Shown here one piece after another: positions 57,150 through 63,374 of a stretch of 64,000 nucleotides of DNA. Both the position numbers and the translations under genes were made by a program. The notes under the pieces are model-generated. The model had not been told where the DNA came from, ran no database searches, and saw nothing but the letters and a program-made list of their open reading frames with translations. The stretch's first letter is position 1. Every line of letters starts with the position of its first letter. This DNA is from Acidobacteriaceae bacterium (GTDB lineage: Bacteria > Acidobacteriota > Terriglobia > Terriglobales > Acidobacteriaceae). Location: NCBI GenBank assembly GCA_027449965.1, contig DAIDKP010000026.1, positions 62,001 to 126,000 on the forward strand, read 5' to 3'.

Positions 57150-57634
57150 AACGTTTGGCGGGTGAGCGGCCCAGATTGATGGGTGCGTCATTCCGGCCAT
57201 CCGGCGGCTAGCGTTCCAGGTGGATTTTTTGTGGGGTCGGCGGCCCGCAGCAGACATCCATAAAGGTCATGCGTAACTGAACCTTGATGGACGAACATCG
57301 ATGCATTCTGCGGACTGTCATAGAGGCACAATAGCACGCAATCGAGCCTGCGCAAGCACAAATTTCTATCGGAAGATGCTGGCTTTAAGTCCTTTGCTGT
57401 TAAGCCTTTTGCTCTCAATCCGTATCAATAAATTTTATCCATGCGATGGACGGCGGCGCGTGTGAACCGTCGGTGCGGCGCCTCTTGACCGTGGTCGGAG
57501 TGCAGTCTGGATGATTTGGCTCGCTGTGCGGGTCCAGATGGATGAATTAGGTATTCGATTCGATGTAAGTATTTGATTTTATAATATTTATTTTTATTTC
57601 TGATGTTGGCGTTGAGGTTACCTGGGTGTTACCC

Positions 57635-57648
57635 CCCCCCATGGGGGG
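57635..57648. repeat. Homopolymeric C/G palindrome
   Basis: CCCCCCATGGGGGG is a perfect palindrome within a run of nine C and six G, followed by TATATTATTTTT. It could act as a plus-strand terminator, or the long homopolymers may be prone to slippage. Confidence 0.6.
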
Positions 57649-57867
57649 TATATTATTTTTCTCGCCAACGAAAATATGGCGAAATGTGTACTGAGTTGCA
57701 ATTACGCCTGACTTTGTTTCGCTGCCCTGGCGTGGGCGCAGGCATCCAGCCAGAGCCAGTATGGCACAAACCCCAAGAATAGGATGCAGGCATTGCGTAC
57801 AGCCGATGCGCGTGTGCGCGGTGGCGCTCTCGCTGGGTCGCCGGGCTGGGATGAGGATTGCCGGGAA

Positions 57868-57875
57868 TAATTTTT
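57868..57875. repeat. Target-site duplication, left copy (TAATTTTT)
   Basis: The 8-bp TAATTTTT directly left of the left terminal repeat is identical to 61225-61232 on the right. Eight-base duplications are the norm for the IS1595 family. Confidence 0.9.
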
Positions 57876-57897
57876 CGGAAGTATGCACTTTACGCAA
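57876..57897 (+). repeat. Left terminal inverted repeat of IS1595-type element
   Basis: The 22-bp end starts C then GGAAGTATGCACTTTACGCA plus A. All but the outermost base are the exact reverse complement of 61203-61224. Confidence 0.95.
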
Positions 57898-57911
57898 GGA
57901 GGGTCTGATCT

Positions 57912-58790
57912 ATGATTAGGCCACTCCCGAAGCCGCACCCGTTCTTGCATCCTAAACCAGAGCGGCTTCCAAAACGAGGGTGCATGACAATTGCGTTAGG
58001 AATGCTCTGCCACGGGGGTGCCATTCTCGCCACGGATGGTCGTAGCACATTTCAGGATGGTTCGGCTGCGCGCGGTAGAAAACTTTGTGTGGTCAACGCA
58101 AAAAATATTTCCTTTGCTTTCGCAACTGCTGCTGATGATTTGGATGCCGCTGAAACGCTTGTGCGCAAAACTGCGGCCGCGCTTGGGAAAACAGCAACAG
58201 GCATCAAGGAATGGACGGATGTTGAGGAAGTCATTGCCAGGGAAATGGCAGAATGGGCCTCGGCTTATGGACAGCATTCTTTTCCGATTACTCGGTTGAT
58301 TGCCGGAATCACGATTCCGAGTCAAGGTGTGCGACTGTATTTATGCGAACCTCCGACTACTGTTGTCCATAAAGAAGAAGGGTACATAGCAGTGGGAAGC
58401 GGGGCGATGGTCACTGATCCGCTATTTGCAGCGCTATTTACTCCGCTTTCTCCTACCTGCGGGGCGCAGTATGTTTGCCGTGAAATTGCGTATCTGATGT
58501 ACAGGGCAAAGAAAGACAATATTTATTGCGGAGGACCGACGGACGCCGTGTATTTGAACAGCGTCGATGCATCGGCAACATGGATCAACCCGTGCGACTT
58601 CCATAATGCCGAAGCTGCCTCTTTTCAGCTAGATTTGATCCTTCAGCACACTGCTACGGCGGCATTGACTGATCCGGGGCAATTCTTGGAACACAATGCC
58701 GATTCCGTCAAAGGTGTAATTCTCCAATGCGAAAAGCTCAGAGAGACTATATTCCATACTATTTCAGGGGAAATAATTGGGAGGAAATAA
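57912..58790 (+). CDS. Proteasome-like (Ntn-hydrolase) protein, IS passenger gene
   Basis: This 292-residue protein has a strong AAGGAGG site nine bases before the ATG at 57912. From residue 25 it reads MTIALGMLCHGGAILATDGR, the opening strand pattern of proteasome beta/HslV-type Ntn hydrolases. Thr26 would be the nucleophile, Asp42 (position 17 from Thr) matches the conserved Asp, and Lys57 is close to the catalytic-Lys position. A Gly-rich KEEGYIAVGSGAM block follows, like the family's GSG segment. A second start at ATG 57984 would expose this Thr directly after Met removal; otherwise a 24-residue propeptide would need cleavage. The fold assignment is inference from motifs. No ATPase partner is visible. 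Confidence 0.6.
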   Translation: MIRPLPKPHPFLHPKPERLPKRGCMTIALGMLCHGGAILATDGRSTFQDGSAARGRKLCVVNAKNISFAFATAADDLDAAETLVRKTAAALGKTATGIKEWTDVEEVIAREMAEWASAYGQHSFPITRLIAGITIPSQGVRLYLCEPPTTVVHKEEGYIAVGSGAMVTDPLFAALFTPLSPTCGAQYVCREIAYLMYRAKKDNIYCGGPTDAVYLNSVDASATWINPCDFHNAEAASFQLDLILQHTATAALTDPGQFLEHNADSVKGVILQCEKLRETIFHTISGEIIGRK

Positions 58791-58798
58791 CTTTTTAC

Positions 58799-58827
58799 TT
58801 GACACAACTTGCGCCAAGTCGCATAAT
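58799..58827 (+). promoter_or_regulatory. Transposase promoter with palindrome in the spacer
   Basis: TTGACA (58799-58804), a 17-bp spacer and CATAAT (58822-58827) form a near-consensus sigma70 promoter. The expected start point coincides with the transposase ATG at 58834, giving a leaderless mRNA. Within the spacer, ACTTG-CGC-CAAGT (58807-58819) is a possible operator. Confidence 0.8.
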
Positions 58828-58833
58828 TAAACC

Positions 58834-59790
58834 ATGACAAAGAGAGACCGCAAACATCAGCTTTCCGATTCGCCAGTAGTCGAACAGATTCCCGTTGCGT
58901 GTGCCAATGAACTGGCAGCGGTTGAGTTTCTGGAGCAGATGCGCTGGGGCGCGAATCCCTGCTGCGTTCATTGTGGTAGCGTGGATGTCTACAAGATGGC
59001 CGACGCCAAGACGGGCGAGCGGAACAGTCGGTATCTGTGGCGTTGCCGGGACTGCAAACAGCAGTACACGGTTCGGATTGGTACGGTCTATGAAGAGTCA
59101 AGGATTGAGCTTCGCCATTGGTGCTATACGTTCTGGAGAGCGGCAACATCGAAGAAGGGCGTCTCGGCTCTCGAAATCAAGCGTCACTGCCAGATTTCCT
59201 ACAAGTCGGCCCTGTTCCTGATGAACCGCATTCGCTTTGCGATGGCCCCTGATGGATCTCAGGAGCCTCTGACGGGCGTTGTGGAGTGTGATGAGGTCTA
59301 CATCGGCGGCAAGCCCCGGAACAAGGGCAATAACCCGCGTGGACGCGGAACCCGCAAGACTCCGGTATTCGCAGCGGTCCAGCGGCATGGCGAAATCCGC
59401 CGTCGCGTTGTGGCGAACGTGACAGGTGAGACGCTGAAATCGGCCATCCGTGAAGTTGTAGCCCCATTCGCCCGGATCATGACTGACGAGAACGGCGCAT
59501 ACAACGGTATCGGCAAGGACTTTCTTGGCGGACATTCCAAGGTATGCCACAAGGCTGGAGAATATGCCCGTGGCGATGTTCACACGAACACGGCGGAAAG
59601 CAGCCATGCGCTGCTGAAGCGCAGCATTGTGGGCATCTATCACAACGTCAGCAGCGAATACCTGCATCGGTATCTCTGGCAGGCTGATTTTCTCTGGAAC
59701 GCCCGTAAACTCAATGACGGAGAGCGGACCGTGACGGCAATCAAGGCAGCGGAAGGCAAGCGCATGATGTACCGGCAACCAGCCGCATAG
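58834..59790 (+). CDS. IS1595-family transposase
   Basis: This 318-residue transposase has an N-terminal zinc ribbon (C44-VH-C47 and C71-RD-C74, the latter in WRCRDCKQQY). A helical region follows, then an RNase H-like catalytic core. The core shows ECD153EVYIGG (first Asp), IMTD218ENGAY (second Asp) and HTN252TAE255SSHALLKRSI, the DDEN-type third motif of the IS1595 (ISXO2-like) group. YLHRYLWQADFLWNAR near the end is also typical. No ribosome site is seen before the ATG, consistent with leaderless translation. It appears intact, with no frameshift. Confidence 0.95.
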   Translation: MTKRDRKHQLSDSPVVEQIPVACANELAAVEFLEQMRWGANPCCVHCGSVDVYKMADAKTGERNSRYLWRCRDCKQQYTVRIGTVYEESRIELRHWCYTFWRAATSKKGVSALEIKRHCQISYKSALFLMNRIRFAMAPDGSQEPLTGVVECDEVYIGGKPRNKGNNPRGRGTRKTPVFAAVQRHGEIRRRVVANVTGETLKSAIREVVAPFARIMTDENGAYNGIGKDFLGGHSKVCHKAGEYARGDVHTNTAESSHALLKRSIVGIYHNVSSEYLHRYLWQADFLWNARKLNDGERTVTAIKAAEGKRMMYRQPAA

Positions 59791-59798
59791 GGGAGAGA

Positions 59799-59957
59799 AT
59801 GGCAACTAAGAAGAAAGCGGCAAAGCGGACACCAGCGGCGCGTGCAGGAGCACGGCGCGGGCCTAAGCCCGATACGCTCAAGATCGAAGGCGACTGGAAA
59901 GAGGCGATGAAGAAATCGCTTCAGAAGAAGAAACCGCCCGAAGGATGGCCGAAATAG
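59799..59957 (+). CDS. Small basic protein (52 aa) downstream of transposase
   Basis: This gene starts 8 bases after the transposase stop, with GGGAGAG just upstream of ATG. The product has a Lys/Arg/Ala-rich first half (MATKKKAAKRTPAARAGARR) and then PDTLKIEGDWKEAMKKSL followed by a Lys-rich stretch ending PPEGWPK. It is cytosolic, strongly basic, with no Cys and no membrane segment. It may bind DNA or help transposition, since similar short ORFs sit directly after transposase genes in some related elements; I could not confirm this by search. Its tight coupling to the transposase gene favours a transposition-related role. Confidence 0.75.
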   Translation: MATKKKAAKRTPAARAGARRGPKPDTLKIEGDWKEAMKKSLQKKKPPEGWPK

Positions 59958-59973
59958 GCATGAAGGATGTTCG

Positions 59974-60648
59974 ATGAAAGGTGCGCGTTATCTGATTTTC
60001 GGGGCTGTGGTCGCCTGTGCGTACTGTTCGGCATTTTCACAAAACAGTCCTTCATGTCAGGCCGATCTCCAAGACTTGAAGCTTCCATCGAGGGCCTTTA
60101 TTGACGGTGCGATGGGAGAGAACGAGCCGCCAGTATCGCTGCTTTTCTCGCAAGGTGGCGTAGATGCTTATGCCGCCACAGATTACGAGGCGATCAAAGC
60201 CTTACGCGATAACGGCATATCATCCACCGATGAAGCCGTGACGGTTATCGTCGTCTTCCAAGATGAACAGGTGCGTTCGTCCATAGCAAAACTGCTTGAA
60301 GATGGCGGCGTTAGTCCGGAGAATGCCCAGAAAGTGAAGTTCAAGGTGTTCCAGTTCATGTTGACGCCAATCTGGGTAGATAACGTGCTCGAAAGAAAAT
60401 GGATGATCTCTGGATACGAATATTATGAGCCGTACTCTTGCGTGCCGCCAAGTCAACGGAGGGAGTCACAGGCGCAATACGATTCCGAACTCTGCGCGGC
60501 TACAGATTATTGCCCGAATCAAATCTATGGGATTTTCCCTCTTGGCGGATTACCCCCAAGGATGCGCCTTGTTCCAGAGGACTCGAATGTTCTTAAGGCG
60601 CTTGAAATGATTCGGTCTAAACTGGCTGCCTATGGCCTTCCAAACTAA
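59974..60648 (+). CDS. Hypothetical exported protein, IS passenger
   Basis: This 224-residue protein has a signal peptide (MKGARYLIFGAVVACAYCSA, cleavage near FSQ-NS). The mature part has a Cys pair near the N-terminus (SCQADL) and several more (YSCVPP, LCAATDYCPN). The middle contains TVIVVFQDEQVRSSIAKLLE and a C-terminal LKALEMIRSKLAAYGLPN helix. I do not recognise the family. It lies in the same direction as the transposase and its base composition fits the rest of the element. Periplasmic or secreted location is inferred from the signal peptide. No function can be stated. Confidence 0.7.
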   Translation: MKGARYLIFGAVVACAYCSAFSQNSPSCQADLQDLKLPSRAFIDGAMGENEPPVSLLFSQGGVDAYAATDYEAIKALRDNGISSTDEAVTVIVVFQDEQVRSSIAKLLEDGGVSPENAQKVKFKVFQFMLTPIWVDNVLERKWMISGYEYYEPYSCVPPSQRRESQAQYDSELCAATDYCPNQIYGIFPLGGLPPRMRLVPEDSNVLKALEMIRSKLAAYGLPN

Positions 60649-60741
60649 ACAAACGAGAATGTGTTGCAACGCAAGCGTTCCGGTCTTACGATGCTCTTGA
60701 ATAATCGGTGGGATGCATCGTCTGGAGCGGAGTGGATTAAC

Positions 60742-61200
60742 ATGGCATGGGAAGATGAAGAACTGGCCGCATATGAAAGAAAACGGACAGAAGCAAATGA
60801 ACGGAACCTGCTTTCCGTACAGCGGAACAGGATGTTGGAAGAGCAGCACGAAAAACAATGGATAGCACTGCGTACTGAGATTTTAGAAACCTTTCAACTT
60901 CTAAACGAAAAGGCTGGCCGCATAATCACCCAATCTAGGACGCATCAAGTATATGAATTGCGAATTCAACGGGAAGACAGGGAAGAATTGCAAGCGGAAT
61001 ATGACGCAGAGACCAGGGCTGTCACGTTCACCAGCGAATCAAACTCATTTGATGAAATTTCCTTCGGGCTGACGGTTCACCCAGTTCAAGGAAACGACCG
61101 TCTAGTCTGGAGCACGATAGGGAAGAACTCAGAAGATTTAAGCAAGGAACAGGTATCGAAAAACATTGTCTCTAAATTCCTTCGCGTTGCAACATTCTAA
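60742..61200 (+). CDS. Hypothetical soluble protein, IS passenger
   Basis: This protein of about 152 residues starts MAWEDEELAAYERKRTEANE, an acidic/basic helical segment likely to form a coiled coil to about residue 60. It is followed by beta-like strands (TRAVTFTSESNSFDEISFGL; VQGNDRLVWSTIGK). I chose ATG 60742 because GGAG lies nine bases upstream; longer readings to 60661 lack a ribosome site. There is no signal peptide and no Cys cluster. The stop ends 2 bases before the right terminal repeat. Family unknown. A role with the exported protein gene next to it is possible but unsupported. Confidence 0.6.
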   Translation: MAWEDEELAAYERKRTEANERNLLSVQRNRMLEEQHEKQWIALRTEILETFQLLNEKAGRIITQSRTHQVYELRIQREDREELQAEYDAETRAVTFTSESNSFDEISFGLTVHPVQGNDRLVWSTIGKNSEDLSKEQVSKNIVSKFLRVATF

Positions 61201-61202
61201 GA

Positions 61203-61224
61203 TTGCGTAAAGTGCATACTTCCC
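61203..61224 (-). repeat. Right terminal inverted repeat of IS1595-type element
   Basis: Reverse complement of the left repeat, differing only at the outermost base (G instead of C in the same orientation). Confidence 0.95.
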
Positions 61225-61232
61225 TAATTTTT
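61225..61232. repeat. Target-site duplication, right copy (TAATTTTT)
   Basis: Identical to 57868-57875. Removing the element restores a continuous region upstream of the blaI operator. Confidence 0.9.
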
Positions 61233-61245
61233 TTGCAGGGTAGCT

Positions 61246-61261
61246 AACTAAATCTTTAGTT
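61246..61261. promoter_or_regulatory. BlaI/MecI-type operator
   Basis: AACTAAATCTTTAGTT is a 16-bp palindrome with one mismatch. It has ACTA-N6-TAGT, the same half-sites and spacing as the BlaI/MecI box. It lies 30 bases before the blaI-like start, so autorepression is expected. Confidence 0.75.
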
Positions 61262-61291
61262 GGTGCGTCTGAGTGAGTGGAGGATGCGCTG

Positions 61292-61705
61292 ATGCCGCCG
61301 AAGAAGTCTGCAACCTTGACCGAAGCCGAGCTTCGCCTGATGAAGATTCTGTGGCGACGGGGTGAATCCGGCGTCTCTGATCTGGTGGCGGCCTTGCCGG
61401 AGGAAGAGTCGCTGGCCTACAACTCCGTGCTGACGACGGTGCGCATCCTGGAACGGAAGGGCTATGTGACCCATCGGCAGGAGGGTCGCGCGTTTCTCTA
61501 TGAGGCTGCGGTGGCCGAGCAGGAGGCCGGTCAGTCGGCGGTGCAGCATCTGGTGAGTCGTTTTTTTGGCAACTCGCGCGAGCAGCTCGTGTTATCACTG
61601 CTGGGGGATCGGTCGCTTTCGCCGGAGGAGATTGAGCGGTTGCGAGCGGTGCTGAATGAGGCGGCAGCCGAGAGGCTGGATGCGACCGGGAAGGCGGAGG
61701 AATAA
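61292..61705 (+). CDS. blaI: BlaI/MecI-family transcriptional repressor
   Basis: This 137-residue winged-helix repressor has the family core LTEAELRLMKILWRRGESGV, then NSVLTTVRILERKGYVTHRQEGRAFLY. The C-terminal helices, for dimerisation, include VQHLVSRFF and LSLLGD. BlaI is cleaved or released when its M56 sensor detects a signal. ATG 61292 is chosen because GGAGGA precedes it by 7 bases; an in-frame GTG at 61277 is less likely. The M56 gene follows 3 bases after the stop. The IS1595 element sits about 60 bases upstream, so the native promoter may be altered. Confidence 0.93.
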   Translation: MPPKKSATLTEAELRLMKILWRRGESGVSDLVAALPEEESLAYNSVLTTVRILERKGYVTHRQEGRAFLYEAAVAEQEAGQSAVQHLVSRFFGNSREQLVLSLLGDRSLSPEEIERLRAVLNEAAAERLDATGKAEE

Positions 61706-61708
61706 GCG

Positions 61709-63334
61709 ATGACCCATCTTTTGCTGACAGGCCTGCCGCTTTGGATCGTCTGGCTGGATGCATCGCCGCTGATGGGCTTTGCGCATACATTGACGCGGCT
61801 TGCGCTGGATGGAGTTGCGCTGAGCGTGGCGCTGGGTGGGATTTGCCTGCTGGCGCTGCCAGCGCTGCCGCTGATGCGCCGGTTGAGCGCGAGGCTGCGC
61901 TTCCGTGTGCTGGTGGCGGGATATTTGCTGGCCGCGCTGCTGCCGCTGGTGGTGATGGCCTGGCCGCATTCGGGGCTGGGCAGTCACGCTGCCGCTGCGG
62001 TCATCGGGCCGGTCGCCGACGCAGCCGTCACCGGAGCAGGGACTGCGATTCAGATCGGGTCCGGAGTGGCGCTGCTCGTTGGCTTGCTGTGGATGGGGCT
62101 TTCGCTGGCCTATGCGATGCGTCTGCTGGCGCAGTCGATGCGCATGAGCGCGGTGCGCCGGGCCGCTGAGCCACTGCCTTTGGAGTTAGTTCCGGCGATT
62201 TCCTGCCCGGTGGCGCTTGCGGATGGAATCGATACGCCGTGTCTGGTGGGCGTTCTGAGGCCGATGATCCTGATTCCGCGACGGCTGCCGGAGCAGATCG
62301 TCCCGCGCCAGCTGGCCGCGGTGCTGGCGCATGAGGCGGCTCATCTGCGCCGCCTGGATCTGTGGGTGAATCTGGCGCAGAAGCTGGTGCTGCTTGCGTT
62401 TCCGCTGCATCCGATGCTCTATCTGCTGGATCGCTGGCTGTGCCGCGAACGCGAGCTGGCCTGCGATGAGATGGTGCTTGGGCTGCGGCATGAGCCGATC
62501 GACTACGCTTCGAGTCTGGTGGATGTGGCGGCGTTTTCGCTGAATCGCCCGGCGGTCAGTCTGTCGTTTGGACTGGTGCGCTCGCGGTCGGAGCTGGCTG
62601 CCCGCATCGAGCGTATTCTGCGTCCTCAGCCCCGCCTGCATCCTGTCCTGGCAGTGCTGCTGACAGTGGCGTTGGCGGCGGGTGCCGGGACGCTTACGAC
62701 GGAGGCGCTCAAGCATCTTCCGACGCTTGCGTTTGCGCCACTTCAGGCTGCGCCTGCTGGTCTGAGTGAGCCTACTCGTCTGGCTGCCGCCGGGCCGGTG
62801 GTGGGCGAGACGACGCTCCGCCCGGCTCAGAAGATCGAGACGGCGTATCGCATTCCGCCTGCCGAGCGCTTTCCGGCGCGCCTGCTTCGCGCGGCTTCTT
62901 CGATGCGTGGGACGGGCGTTGCCTCTGGCGCGCGGACGATGAAGGGATCGGTGGATCGCGGGCCTGCGTCGGCTGCCCTGGCGGCGATGCCGGTGGCTGC
63001 GCGACGGAACGCGCGCTGGGCACCGCAGATCGCAGAGCCGATGGCCGGGCAGATGGCCGAGGCAAGCACAGAGTACGCCGTGGTGGTGGTGATGACTGCG
63101 GTGACCACGACGACCGATGCTTCGCCGGATCGCTTGCTGGCGGGTGACGAAGAACGATCCGCGCCAACGGCAGAGGCTTTCGGCGAAGCTCCGATTACGC
63201 CGCAGCCGCCGTCCGGTGCGAGTCTGCGACGATCCGCGACAAGTTTCTACTTCACGGTTGTCACCACCACGCTTCGGCTGACTCCGGCGCAACGCGCGCG
63301 GATCTCGCCGCAGTGGTTGGCGCGACAGCTTTAA
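61709..63334 (+). CDS. M56-family BlaR1-like membrane metallopeptidase
   Basis: This 541-residue protein has N-terminal membrane segments at about 30-55, 65-85 and 108-133. The zinc protease motif is H208-EAA-H212 in VLAHEAAHLRRLD, with the Glu in the following CRERELACDEMV block. A fourth membrane segment lies near 312-333 (LHPVLAVLLTVALAAGAG). It matches the M56/BlaR1 signal-transducing peptidases but lacks the C-terminal penicillin-sensor domain. Instead the last 200 residues are Ala/Thr/Pro-rich with no recognisable fold. It would inactivate the neighbouring BlaI in response to an unknown periplasmic cue. The ribosome site GGAGGAAT overlaps the blaI stop region. Confidence 0.9.
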   Translation: MTHLLLTGLPLWIVWLDASPLMGFAHTLTRLALDGVALSVALGGICLLALPALPLMRRLSARLRFRVLVAGYLLAALLPLVVMAWPHSGLGSHAAAAVIGPVADAAVTGAGTAIQIGSGVALLVGLLWMGLSLAYAMRLLAQSMRMSAVRRAAEPLPLELVPAISCPVALADGIDTPCLVGVLRPMILIPRRLPEQIVPRQLAAVLAHEAAHLRRLDLWVNLAQKLVLLAFPLHPMLYLLDRWLCRERELACDEMVLGLRHEPIDYASSLVDVAAFSLNRPAVSLSFGLVRSRSELAARIERILRPQPRLHPVLAVLLTVALAAGAGTLTTEALKHLPTLAFAPLQAAPAGLSEPTRLAAAGPVVGETTLRPAQKIETAYRIPPAERFPARLLRAASSMRGTGVASGARTMKGSVDRGPASAALAAMPVAARRNARWAPQIAEPMAGQMAEASTEYAVVVVMTAVTTTTDASPDRLLAGDEERSAPTAEAFGEAPITPQPPSGASLRRSATSFYFTVVTTTLRLTPAQRARISPQWLARQL

Positions 63335-63374
63335 TCCCCTTCAACCGAAGCATCCACAAAAGGAGAAGAACATC

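Larger units (their letters stand above)
57030..57867. other. About 840-bp region between the guanidine cluster and the IS element
   Basis: No gene is supported. The part next to the DUF1989 gene (57030-57260) is its leader and holds a hairpin and direct repeats. The middle is featureless. The part from 57540 is AT-rich and contains a C9/G6 palindrome. I looked for a ykkC-type guanidine riboswitch in the leader and did not see its conserved blocks. Confidence 0.5.
57876..61224 (+). mobile_element. IS1595-family element with four passenger genes (3349 bp)
   Basis: The borders are set by 22-bp terminal inverted repeats (21 of 22 bases match) and an 8-bp target duplication TAATTTTT on both sides. 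Inside, on one strand, are a proteasome-like gene, the IS1595-type transposase, a 52-residue basic protein, a secreted protein and a small soluble protein. The first Shine-Dalgarno sequence abuts the left repeat, and the last stop codon lies 2 bases from the right one. Base composition is clearly lower in GC than the flanks. The intact ends, duplication and transposase motifs suggest a recent, possibly still mobile insertion. Confidence 0.93.

Noticed and set aside
57030-57260. Guanidine-I (ykkC) or mini-ykkC riboswitch ahead of the DUF1989 gene
   Set aside because: The conserved ykkC blocks and the paired ACGR-loop hairpins of mini-ykkC could not be found in the leader. Two ACGA occurrences are not in hairpin loops.
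57547-57897. Minus-strand open frame of 116 codons with a lipoprotein-like segment (ILALAGC)
   Set aside because: Its only start codons lie inside the left terminal repeat of the IS element, so the frame is a by-product of the insertion. It has no ribosome site and ends in AT-rich low-complexity codons.
57876-61224. Integron, prophage or defence island
   Set aside because: No integrase, attC sites or phage genes. The terminal repeats, 8-bp duplication and DDEN transposase fully explain the borders.
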